DNA from: an uncultured Phycisphaerales bacterium
Lineage (GTDB): Bacteria; Planctomycetota; Phycisphaerae; Phycisphaerales; UBA1924
Length of the DNA stretch: 55,563 nt
Reading direction: 5' to 3'
Assembly (NCBI GenBank): GCA_903929885.1
Contig: CAIYWI010000164.1
Span: 1-55,563, forward strand
Within the stretch, counting starts at the first letter, position 1; every line of letters begins with the position of its first letter. Under the pieces are notes generated by a model that did no database searches, was not told the origin of the DNA, and worked only from the letters and a program-made list of their open reading frames with translations. Of this stretch, positions 37,072 to 44,569 are shown piece after piece. A program made the position numbers and the translations under genes.

Positions 37072-38879
37072 GCCGCCACCTCGCCGATGTATTCCTCGTC
37101 GTCGGAGACGTTGTCACCCCGGACGAGTTCGAAGAGGTCCCCCACCATGCTCTCGGCGGTCGGCCAGCGACCCGCGCCGCGGCCGCTGACGACCGTGCGG
37201 GAACCGTCCTCCATGGTGATGACCGCGCAGTTCTGCTCGTCCTGCACCTGCGAGAGCGGATCGTCGCCGGGAAGGATGAGGGGAGCAACGGTGGCGTGCG
37301 TCATGCCCCGCGGACAGGAGATGTGCGCCACCAGCCGAATCGCGCCGCCCTGCGCCGCGGCCTGGGCGGCGTGATTGGGCGTGAGGTGCGAGATGCCCAT
37401 GCGCTTGACCTGGTTCGGGAAGATCGGGTGGCCGAAGGCCTCTCTGGCGATGAGGCACGCCTTGGCGGCGGCGTCGTGGCCGTCGATGTCGGCGGAAGGG
37501 TCGGGCTCGGCGAAGCCCGCGACCTGAGCCCTTCGGATGGCCTCGGCGAAGTCGATGCCCCGCGAGAGCAGCCCCAGCACGAAGTTGGTCGTGCCGTTGA
37601 CCACGCCTCGCACGGTGGCGATGCGGCCGCGACGAGCGGCGGCGCGAACGGCCTCGAGGATGGGCACGCCGCCACCGACAGCCGCGCTGTAGAGCAGGCG
37701 AGCGTTGGACCGACGGCGACAGTCGGTGAATCGGTCGAACTCGTGAGCGAGCACGGCCTTGTTGGCGGTGACGACGTGGCGACCGGAGGTGAGCGCGGTG
37801 CAGATGATGTCGCCTGCCGGATCGAGCCCGCCGATCGATTCGACGACGATGTCGGCCTGGTCCACGGCCTTGCGCCAGTCGGACGTGAGCAGCTCGGCGG
37901 GGATGCCGGAGGCGGCGTGCTTGGCCGGGTCGCGCACGCACACCGAGGTCACGGAGAAGAAGTTGGGGAGCGACTTCACTCGCTCGTAGACGCCCCGGCC
38001 GACGATGCCCGCGCCGACGAGCGCCACTCGCATCGGCTTCACGGTCAGCGGCTTGTTGGCGAACGCGCTGCGACCGTCCCACACCCACGTGGCGACGCGC
38101 TGGCCCGCCGCCCCGACGCCGAAGTTGAGGCCGACGTCGGCGGCATACCTGACCGCCTTGTGCTGGACGATCTTCTCGGGCATCTGGAGGATGTCCTCGT
38201 ACGACACGCGCTCGTAGCGTTTGGCGTCGGCGAACTTGGCCGGATCGCGGTCGTAGAGGCCGTCGACGTCCTTGATGAGCACCGCCTGGTGCGCGCCGAG
38301 CTGCCCGGCGATGAAGAGGGCGGTGTAGTCCGAGCCGCCGCGACCGAGCAGCGTGATGCGTCCCATGTCGTCGCGACCGATGAAGCCGGGCACCACGAGC
38401 ACCGGCTTCTGCGAAAGGGCCCGCTTCACGTTGTCGACGTTGAGCCCCGTCGGACGCGAATCGATGGCCGGCCCGAGCGTCGAGAGCCCCATGCCGGCGG
38501 AATCGAGGACGTTGACCGGCACGCCCGCCTGATCGAGCGCCAGGCCGAGCAGCGACACGGCGTGCGCCTCCCCGAGCGAGACCAACGATGCGACCGCGAC
38601 CGGGTCCGCGTGCTCGCCGTACTTCTTCGCGTGGGCGAGGAGGCGGTCGGTTTCGCCGTGGAAGGCCGAGACGACGGCGACGACATGGTGCCCCTGGCGC
38701 ACGTAGCGGTAGATCTCGTGCACGGCGCGTGAGAGCATGCCCTCGTTGGCGAGGATCGAGCTGCCGAACTTCAGGACGGTGATCGGGGTGTTCGTGGCCA
38801 TGGTCGAGTCGCCTTCGTGCTCCGCTCGCCGCGTCGCGGCGAGTCGGAATCTGTTGCCAAACGTCGCGAGCGCGTTCAT
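37068..38879 (-). CDS. Fused aspartokinase-homoserine dehydrogenase lacking ACT domains
   Basis: Encodes 603 residues. The N-terminal aspartokinase (about 33-275) has KFGSS with the catalytic Lys37 and GRGGSD (179-184). It runs straight into a homoserine dehydrogenase (about 283-600) with GAGIVG (289-294), VTANKAVLA, SAAVGGGVPIL, GVVNGTTNFV and DIDGHDAAAK (464-473). Both halves look complete. ThrA/MetL proteins are about 810-820 residues and carry about 150 residues of ACT domains between the halves; here there is no room for them. ATG 38879 has a strong AAGGAGG site and overlaps the upstream stop; Met27 (38801) is an alternative. Feedback by threonine or lysine through ACT is therefore unlikely. 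Confidence 0.9.
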   Translation of the reverse strand: MNALATFGNRFRLAATRRAEHEGDSTMATNTPITVLKFGSSILANEGMLSRAVHEIYRYVRQGHHVVAVVSAFHGETDRLLAHAKKYGEHADPVAVASLVSLGEAHAVSLLGLALDQAGVPVNVLDSAGMGLSTLGPAIDSRPTGLNVDNVKRALSQKPVLVVPGFIGRDDMGRITLLGRGGSDYTALFIAGQLGAHQAVLIKDVDGLYDRDPAKFADAKRYERVSYEDILQMPEKIVQHKAVRYAADVGLNFGVGAAGQRVATWVWDGRSAFANKPLTVKPMRVALVGAGIVGRGVYERVKSLPNFFSVTSVCVRDPAKHAASGIPAELLTSDWRKAVDQADIVVESIGGLDPAGDIICTALTSGRHVVTANKAVLAHEFDRFTDCRRRSNARLLYSAAVGGGVPILEAVRAAARRGRIATVRGVVNGTTNFVLGLLSRGIDFAEAIRRAQVAGFAEPDPSADIDGHDAAAKACLIAREAFGHPIFPNQVKRMGISHLTPNHAAQAAAQGGAIRLVAHISCPRGMTHATVAPLILPGDDPLSQVQDEQNCAVITMEDGSRTVVSGRGAGRWPTAESMVGDLFELVRGDNVSDDEEYIGEVAA

Positions 38880-40228
38880 CAGCCCCCCCTCCTTCCGGGG
38901 GAGGCGGCCTGTCCGCGTCTCGCGTCGTGCGGAGTATCGGAACCCGCGCTCCTCGCCTGCACCCGGCGCCGCCGCGAGCCGCGTCCGAGTGCGCCGCGCA
39001 GATCGGCGATGACGTCCAGCGGATCCTCCAATCCCACGGACAGGCGGACGAGTCCGTCGGTGATGCCCGCCTCGCGCCGCTGACGCTCCGGAACGTCGCC
39101 ATGCGTCATGCTGACAGGGTGCGTGATGAGCGTCTCCGCAGCGCCGAGGTTCTCCGCCAGCGAACAGAGCCGCACGCGGTTCATGAGCTTCACTCCCGCC
39201 TCGACGCCCCCTTCAAGCTCGAAGCTCAGCATGCCGCCATGATGCCCTTGGGCATGCTGGCGACAGGCCAGATCGTGCTGCGCGAAGGATTCCAGCCCGG
39301 GATAGAAGACGCGGCGAACCGCGGGGTGCGACTCGAGGAATCTCGCCACGCGAAGCGCGTTGACGCTGTGACGCCGGATGCGAAGGGGCAACGTCTTGAG
39401 TCCCTGCAGCGTGAGCCACGCCTCGAAGGGCGATTGGATGGTGCCCAGCGTCTTGCGAATGAGGGCGAACCGTTCCCGCAAGGCCGTGTCGCGGGTCGTC
39501 AGCACGCCCCCAACGGTCGCGTTGTGCCCCTCGACGTACTTGGTCGTCGACTGAATGCAGACATCCGCGCCCCGGTCGAGCGGGCGGAGCAGGACGGGCG
39601 TCATGAAGGTGTTGTCGACCACGAGCAGGACGCGGCGGCGCCGGCACTCCTTCGCGATGGCAGCGATGTCGGCCAGGGCAAGGGTCGGGTTCGCCGGGGT
39701 CTCGATGAAGACCAATCGAGTCGACGGCCCGATGGCCTCGCCGACGCTCGCGGCCGACGTCGTATCGACGAAGGTGGTGCGGATTCCCAGCGACGCAAGC
39801 ACGAGATTCGCGAATCGCACCGTGCCCCCGTAGATGGCGCGCCCGGCGACGACGTGATCACCGGCCTTGAGCACGGCCAGGAGCAGCGTCGAGATGGCGC
39901 TCATCCCCGTGGAGCAGGCCACGGCGGGGAGGGCGTCCTCGAGGGCGCCCATCGCCTCCTCGAGCGTCGAGACGGTGGGATTGCTCGCACGCGAGTACGT
40001 GTGGCCCTTGTGAAGGCCCACCGCCTGCTGCACGTACGTCGTCGACTGCACGATCGGCGTCAGGATCGCCCCCGTCGTCGGATCGGGCCGACGACCGGCA
40101 CGAATCGCCATCGTCGACCAGTGGTCGGGCCCCTCGTCGGCGACCTCGCGGCACTGCGACGAGGCCGGCTTGGGTTCGATGACCTGACTGGCAGGACGCG
40201 TGCGTGGAACCGTGGAACGAACACCCAT
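38879..40228 (-). CDS. metB: Cystathionine gamma-synthase-like PLP enzyme
   Basis: Encodes 449 residues from ATG 40228 (CGGAG ribosome site); in-frame codons further up lie inside the riboswitch leader. It is a Cys/Met-metabolism PLP enzyme with TYSRASNPTVSTLEEAM, STGMSAISTLLLAVLKAGDH, AIYGGTVRFAN, VDNTFMTPVLLRPLDRGAD, the PLP Lys in QSTTKYVEGHNATVGG, and AENLGAAETLITHPVSMTHG. The GHNATVGG motif and gene context favour cystathionine gamma-synthase; O-acetylhomoserine sulfhydrylase cannot be ruled out. An about 50-residue N-terminal extension precedes the fold and the C-terminus is basic. First gene of the operon and the immediate target of the SAM riboswitch. Confidence 0.82.
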   Translation of the reverse strand: MGVRSTVPRTRPASQVIEPKPASSQCREVADEGPDHWSTMAIRAGRRPDPTTGAILTPIVQSTTYVQQAVGLHKGHTYSRASNPTVSTLEEAMGALEDALPAVACSTGMSAISTLLLAVLKAGDHVVAGRAIYGGTVRFANLVLASLGIRTTFVDTTSAASVGEAIGPSTRLVFIETPANPTLALADIAAIAKECRRRRVLLVVDNTFMTPVLLRPLDRGADVCIQSTTKYVEGHNATVGGVLTTRDTALRERFALIRKTLGTIQSPFEAWLTLQGLKTLPLRIRRHSVNALRVARFLESHPAVRRVFYPGLESFAQHDLACRQHAQGHHGGMLSFELEGGVEAGVKLMNRVRLCSLAENLGAAETLITHPVSMTHGDVPERQRREAGITDGLVRLSVGLEDPLDVIADLRGALGRGSRRRRVQARSAGSDTPHDARRGQAASPGRRGG

Positions 40229-40321
40229 GACGCCGACTCCGCGGCATCGAGCGTGGGACCTGTGCGAGGGGTGCGGCACACACGGCCGCTTTTTGCCCGC
40301 TCGACCAAAGGTCGTCGGACC

Positions 40322-40421
40322 GCATCGGTCCCCTCGCAGGGGCTCCCGGCACCGCGGCGTGTTCACTCGGAACCGCTCGGTTGCCGCCTCGCGTCACGGG
40401 TGACGCAAGGACTCTTGATGC
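40322..40421 (-). promoter_or_regulatory. SAM-I-clan riboswitch ahead of the metB operon
   Basis: Read on the reverse strand: P1 is GCATC (40421-40417) with GATGC (40326-40322). It is followed by the conserved AAGAG, then a P2 hairpin of 10 bp (CCTTGCGTCA with TGACGCGAGG) whose loop CCCG (40400-40397) pairs as a pseudoknot with CGGG (40348-40345). The invariant CGGCAACC (40386-40379) and GGTGCC (40353-40348) form the P3 base with inner stem GCGG/CCGC, and a P4-like hairpin CCCCT/AGGGG follows. This is the SAM-I/SAM-IV core, and the downstream genes make methionine. The region after P1 can form GGACCG/CGGTCC, which competes with P1. Subtype is not settled. Confidence 0.75.
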
Positions 40422-40428
40422 TTGCAAG

Positions 40429-40458
40429 AGGCTAGGCCGGTACGCCGCCCTCGGTCAA
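40429..40458 (-). promoter_or_regulatory. Promoter of the metB operon
   Basis: On the reverse strand TTGACC (40458-40453), 18 bases, TAGCCT (40434-40429). The start would fall just ahead of the riboswitch P1 stem, as expected for a riboswitch transcript. The -35 box contains the dapF stop codon, so the promoter sits on the end of dapF. Confidence 0.5.
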
Positions 40459-41360
40459 GCGGGGAGTTCGAGGCGACCCTCGAAGGCCCTCTCGGCCGGT
40501 CCGGTAAGGAAGGCTCGCTCGGAGGCATCCCACCGAACTCGCACCTCGCCTCCCGGCATCTCGACGCGAACGTCGCGTCCGGTGCGGCCTGACGCCGCGG
40601 CGAGCACGACGGTGGCGCACGCGCCGCTGCCGCATGCGGGCGTCAGGCCGGTGCCCCTCTCCCACGAGACCATCGAGAGACGATCGGAGGCGAGCACCTC
40701 GCAGAAGTGCACGTTGACCCGATCCGGAAACCACGCGGCGACCTCGAGCGCGGCCCCGAGCGACGCGGCCATGTGGGTCGACGGCTTCCTGCCGAAGAGC
40801 ACGAGATGCGGGTTGCCCATGCTCACGCAGCAGGCAAGCGGTTCGAGCATCGCGCCGCTCGCCACGACGAGCGATGCGAGGTCGGGAGGCAACGGCACGT
40901 TGAGCACGCGACCGCCACGGGGCTCCAGCAGCGTCGGAATCCTTGCCGCGTCGAAGACCGGAGGCCCCATGTCGACCGTGGCGGCCGCGACGTTTCCGTC
41001 GGGAGCGATGTCGAGCGAAACGGGGCAGAGTCGAACGGCGTCGCCGAATCGAACCTCGACGGGGACCGGATTGATCGCGACGCCCATGCGTTCGCGTGCG
41101 TGGCGTGCGGCGCAGCGGAGGCCGTTGCCGCACATGCCGGCGCCGGAGCCGTCGGCGTTGAGAATGCGCATGGACACTCCGCCCGCGGACTCGCTGCGAT
41201 CAAGGATGAGGACTTGATCGGCGCCGATGCCGCGTCGACGGTCGCACAGGCGCGTCGCGAGGGTCGGGAGATCGACCCTCGCCCACCCGGGTTCGGCGAC
41301 CAGGTCGAGCAGGACGAAGTCGTTGGCACAGCCGTGGTACTTGTGGAAGGCGAGGTTCAT
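40455..41360 (-). CDS. dapF: Diaminopimelate epimerase
   Basis: Encodes 301 residues from ATG 41360, which matches the family start (MNLAFHKYHGCANDFVLLD); the longer in-frame start is rejected. DapF interconverts LL- and meso-diaminopimelate for lysine and peptidoglycan. Both catalytic cysteines are present, in NADGSGAGMCGNGLRC and in GTGLTPACGSGAC. Other marks are DRRRGIGADQVLIL and VSMGNPHLVLF. It sits next to the methionine operon, which shares the aspartate semialdehyde precursor. The gene itself has no SAM-type element ahead of it. Confidence 0.95.
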   Translation of the reverse strand: MNLAFHKYHGCANDFVLLDLVAEPGWARVDLPTLATRLCDRRRGIGADQVLILDRSESAGGVSMRILNADGSGAGMCGNGLRCAARHARERMGVAINPVPVEVRFGDAVRLCPVSLDIAPDGNVAAATVDMGPPVFDAARIPTLLEPRGGRVLNVPLPPDLASLVVASGAMLEPLACCVSMGNPHLVLFGRKPSTHMAASLGAALEVAAWFPDRVNVHFCEVLASDRLSMVSWERGTGLTPACGSGACATVVLAAASGRTGRDVRVEMPGGEVRVRWDASERAFLTGPAERAFEGRLELPA

Positions 41361-41460
41361 GGCGTGAGCAGGCGACGGGCCCGAGATGGCACCGTAGGAT
41401 TCCCGGGCGATCGACGCCAATCGCCGCCTGATCGATTCACCCTTCGCCGAGGAGACGCCC

Positions 41461-42744
41461 ATGCGACCACTGACCGCCATCGCCTGCCTGACGCTCGCCG
41501 CCGCCTCGATGCCCGCCGTCGCCCAGACGCTCACCGCCGCCGAGCAAGCGGCGGGTTGGACGTTGCTGCTTCGAGGCGATGACGGTTCGGCGTGGCGGGG
41601 CTACCGCAAGGAGGGCTTCCCGGACAAGGGCTGGGAGGTCAGGGACGGCGAGTTGCGGGTGCTCAAGGGTGGCGGCGGGGGCGACGTGGTGACCAGGGAG
41701 CAGTTCGGCGATTTCGAGCTTTCCCTCGACTTCAAGTGCGAGAAGGCCGCCAACAGCGGCATCATCTACCGCGTCTCGGAAGCCAACGACGCCACGTGGC
41801 AGACCGGCCCGGAGTTTCAGGTACTCGACGACGGCGGCTACGGCGCCAAGCCGGGCGATGCACATGCCGCCGGTTCACTCTACGACATGATCGCCGCGCC
41901 AGCCGACAAGGAACTGCGACCCGCGGGCGAGTGGAATCACGCCCGCATTCGCCTGCATCGAGGACTGCTGCAGCACTTCCTCAACGGCCGCAAGATCGTC
42001 GAGTGTCGCACCGACGGCCCCGCGTGGAAGGAGATGATCGCCAAGAGCAAGTTCAAGGGGTACGCCGGCTTCGGGCTCCAGCCCAAGGGGCACATCGCGC
42101 TCCAGGAACACGGCGACGGCGTGGCCTATCGCAACATCAAGGTTCGCGACCTCGGCTCGCCGCTGCCCGGCGAGATCGCGCTTTTCGACGGCAAGGACCT
42201 CTCCCAGTGGACGTTCCTGCTTCCCGAGGGCGGGAAGATGGAAGACGTGTGGAGCATCGACGGCCAGGGCGTGCTGGTGTGCAAGGGCAACCCCGTGGGC
42301 TACCTCCGCACGAAGGAGAGGTTCACCGACTACGTGCTCAAGCTCGAGTGGCGTTTCAACCCGGTGACGAAGAAGGCAGGCAACAGCGGCGTGCTGCTCC
42401 GCGTGCAGGAGCCGGATCAGGTGTGGCCTCGAAGCATCGAGGCGCAGCTCCAGAGCGGTTCGGCGGGCGACTTCTGGAACATCGGCAACTTTGTGATGAC
42501 GGCGGACGCGTCGCGCACCAACGGCCGCAACACCAGGCACCTGCGAGCCAACGAGCAGCCCATCGGCGAGTGGAACGAGTACGAGATCATCGTCGACGGC
42601 GGCGACGTCACCCTGAACGTGAACGGCGAGACGCTCAACGCCGCCACCAAGTGCGAGCGGATCCCGGGCACGATCGCGCTCCAGAGCGAAGGGGCGGAGA
42701 TCCACTTCCGTCGCGTGCGGCTCGCGCCGATCTCGGGACAGTGA
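41461..42744 (+). CDS. Secreted protein with two DUF1080 (3-keto-disaccharide hydrolase) domains
   Basis: Encodes 427 residues with a signal peptide (1-21, ending AVA-Q). Two copies of the DUF1080 fold follow, about 30-230 and 235-425. Each has a Trp-rich start (GWEVRDGELRVL; DLSQWTFLL), an NSGIIYRV or NSGVLLRV strand and a family-type closing strand. The fold is a concanavalin-like sandwich related to GH16; some members hydrolyse 3-keto-sugars made by glucoside 3-dehydrogenases. GAGGAG precedes the ATG. Common in planctomycetes in many copies. Exported carbohydrate role likely, substrate unknown. Confidence 0.85.
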   Translation: MRPLTAIACLTLAAASMPAVAQTLTAAEQAAGWTLLLRGDDGSAWRGYRKEGFPDKGWEVRDGELRVLKGGGGGDVVTREQFGDFELSLDFKCEKAANSGIIYRVSEANDATWQTGPEFQVLDDGGYGAKPGDAHAAGSLYDMIAAPADKELRPAGEWNHARIRLHRGLLQHFLNGRKIVECRTDGPAWKEMIAKSKFKGYAGFGLQPKGHIALQEHGDGVAYRNIKVRDLGSPLPGEIALFDGKDLSQWTFLLPEGGKMEDVWSIDGQGVLVCKGNPVGYLRTKERFTDYVLKLEWRFNPVTKKAGNSGVLLRVQEPDQVWPRSIEAQLQSGSAGDFWNIGNFVMTADASRTNGRNTRHLRANEQPIGEWNEYEIIVDGGDVTLNVNGETLNAATKCERIPGTIALQSEGAEIHFRRVRLAPISGQ

Positions 42745-42763
42745 GACCCTTCCGGGAGCACCG

Positions 42764-43282
42764 ATGCTGGCGATCATCATGGCCGTGCTCGCGGGCCTCT
42801 GCTGGGGCGTGGGCGAGATTTTCACGAAAAAGGCCCTCAACACCGGGCAGGTCGGCCCGATGGCGGTGCTCCTCGTCCGCACGTTGACGACGCTGCCCCT
42901 GGCGGCGGCCGCGTACTGGGTGTCCATGGACGTGTGGAAGTGGGAACGTCCGGGCTGGACGAGCCAAGCGACGCCGCAGGTGTGGCTGATGCTGACGCTG
43001 GGCTCGGGGCTCTTGGCGGGCTTCGCCGGCGTGTTCTTCTTCTACATGGGCCTGGCCTCGCCCGGCGGGGACATTTCTCGCATCAGGCCGATCGCCTTCG
43101 CGCTCTCCCCCGCCACGGCCGTGCTGCTGGGATGGGTGATGCTCGGCGAAGGGATGAGCGTGCGCAAGGCGGTCTCGTGCGTGCTCATCATCGCGGGCAT
43201 CATCCTGCTCACGGGCGAAAGGTCCTCGTCGCACGCCCCGACATCCGACCCGTCACTCACCTCGTCGCACGCGTCCTCCTGA
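42764..43282 (+). CDS. Half-size EamA-family transporter
   Basis: Encodes 172 residues with five hydrophobic helices (about 1-22, 34-56, 73-98, 107-130, 135-152), the equivalent of one EamA repeat, while most EamA proteins have two. A single-domain protein would have to work as a dimer, like small multidrug-resistance proteins. The motif WGVGEIFTKKAL in helix 1 and RPIAFALSPATAVLLGWVMLGE in helix 4 are typical. The tail is Ser/His-rich. Cargo unknown. Begins 19 bases after the DUF1080 gene and is probably cotranscribed with it. Confidence 0.75.
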   Translation: MLAIIMAVLAGLCWGVGEIFTKKALNTGQVGPMAVLLVRTLTTLPLAAAAYWVSMDVWKWERPGWTSQATPQVWLMLTLGSGLLAGFAGVFFFYMGLASPGGDISRIRPIAFALSPATAVLLGWVMLGEGMSVRKAVSCVLIIAGIILLTGERSSSHAPTSDPSLTSSHASS

Positions 43283-43325
43283 CACTTCTCGTTCCCCTGC
43301 CCGCACCGTACACGGATCTTCCCCG

Positions 43326-44558
43326 ATGCCCAACCGATTCGACGAACGAACCGACGCCACGCTCGCCTCGCTCCGCGCAGGCGGACAATACAAGCACCTG
43401 CAGATGATCGAGGGGCCGATGGGCCCGTCGGTGCGGCTTCGCGAGTTCGGCGAGTGCCTGTGCTTCTGCTCCAACAACTACCTCGGGCTGGCCAACCATC
43501 CCGAGGTGGTCGAGGCCGGCATCAAGGGCCTGCGAGACTATGGCGCCGGAACAGCGTCGGTCCGATTCATCTGCGGCACGTTCACGCCCCACGAGACGCT
43601 CGAGCGTTCCATCGCCCGCTACATGGGCACCGAGTCCGCGTACACCTTCGTTTCGGCGTGGACCGCGGCCGAGGCGCTCTTTCCGACGCTGTGCGAACCC
43701 GGAGACATCATCATCTCCGACGAGCTCAATCACGCGTGCATCATCGACGCCATCCGCCTGACGACCGTCATCAAGAAGGGCGTTCACAAGGCGGTCTATC
43801 GCAACAACTCGCTGAGCGGCCCCGGTTCGCTCGCCGAAGCGCTCGCCAACGCCAAGGCCAACAAGGAGGTGACGGGCCAGATCTGGGTCGTCACCGACGG
43901 CGTGTTCAGCATGGAGGGCTCGATCGGCGACCTGGCCACGATGCGGCGGCTCTGCGACGAGTTCAACGCCATGCTGGTCGTCGACGACAGCCACGGTCAC
44001 GGCGTGATGGGGAAGACGGGCCGGGGCACCCACGAGCACTTCGGCATGATCAATCCCCTCGACGCCGCGCCGACCAACGCCAATCGCGTCGACATCTTCA
44101 CCGGCACGCTGGGCAAGGCGCTCGGGGGCGGCGCCGGGGGCTTTGTCGCAGGCAGCCGTCGCGTCACCGAACTGCTGGTGCAGCGGGGTCGACCGACCCT
44201 CTTCAGCAATGCGCTCCCCGTCACGGTTGCCTGCTCGGCCAACAAGGCCATCGAACTGCTGCTCGCGGATCCCGGCATGGTCGCGCGTCTGCGCGACAAC
44301 TGCATGCACGCGAGAACGAGCATCCGAGCCGCGGGCTTCGAGGTGATCGAGTCCCCCACCGCCATCTGTCCGATCATCGTGCACGACACGGCCAAGGCGA
44401 TCCGCATGAGCCGTCGCCTGCTGGAGTTGGGCGTCTTCGTCATCGGCTTCGGCTATCCGGTGGTGCCCGAGGGGCACGCCCGGCTTCGCGTGCAGATCTC
44501 GGCGGCGCATACGCGGGAACACATCGACCGCCTTGTCGACGCGCTTCGCAAGCTCTGA
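43326..44558 (+). CDS. kbl: Alpha-oxoamine synthase, 2-amino-3-ketobutyrate CoA ligase-like
   Basis: Encodes 410 residues. The family (Kbl, BioF, HemA, serine palmitoyltransferase) condenses an amino acid with an acyl-CoA using PLP. Marks are CFCSNNYLGLANHPEV, GAGTASVRFICGTFTPHETLE, DELNHACIIDAIRL, TDGVFSMEGSIGDLA, VVDDSHGHGVMGKTGRGTHEH and the PLP-lysine loop TGTLGKALGGGAGGF. The RFICGT and SMEGSIGDL motifs lean to Kbl (glycine C-acetyltransferase of threonine breakdown). No threonine dehydrogenase or biotin gene is adjacent, so the reaction is inferred by similarity only. Confidence 0.82.
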   Translation: MPNRFDERTDATLASLRAGGQYKHLQMIEGPMGPSVRLREFGECLCFCSNNYLGLANHPEVVEAGIKGLRDYGAGTASVRFICGTFTPHETLERSIARYMGTESAYTFVSAWTAAEALFPTLCEPGDIIISDELNHACIIDAIRLTTVIKKGVHKAVYRNNSLSGPGSLAEALANAKANKEVTGQIWVVTDGVFSMEGSIGDLATMRRLCDEFNAMLVVDDSHGHGVMGKTGRGTHEHFGMINPLDAAPTNANRVDIFTGTLGKALGGGAGGFVAGSRRVTELLVQRGRPTLFSNALPVTVACSANKAIELLLADPGMVARLRDNCMHARTSIRAAGFEVIESPTAICPIIVHDTAKAIRMSRRLLELGVFVIGFGYPVVPEGHARLRVQISAAHTREHIDRLVDALRKL

Positions 44559-44569
44559 AGGCCCGCCCG

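Noticed and set aside
40266..40310. A forward-strand hairpin GCGGC/GCCGC followed by TTTTT as a terminator.
   Set aside because: Only a five-base stem, and no forward transcript is expected there; it lies antisense to the metB leader.
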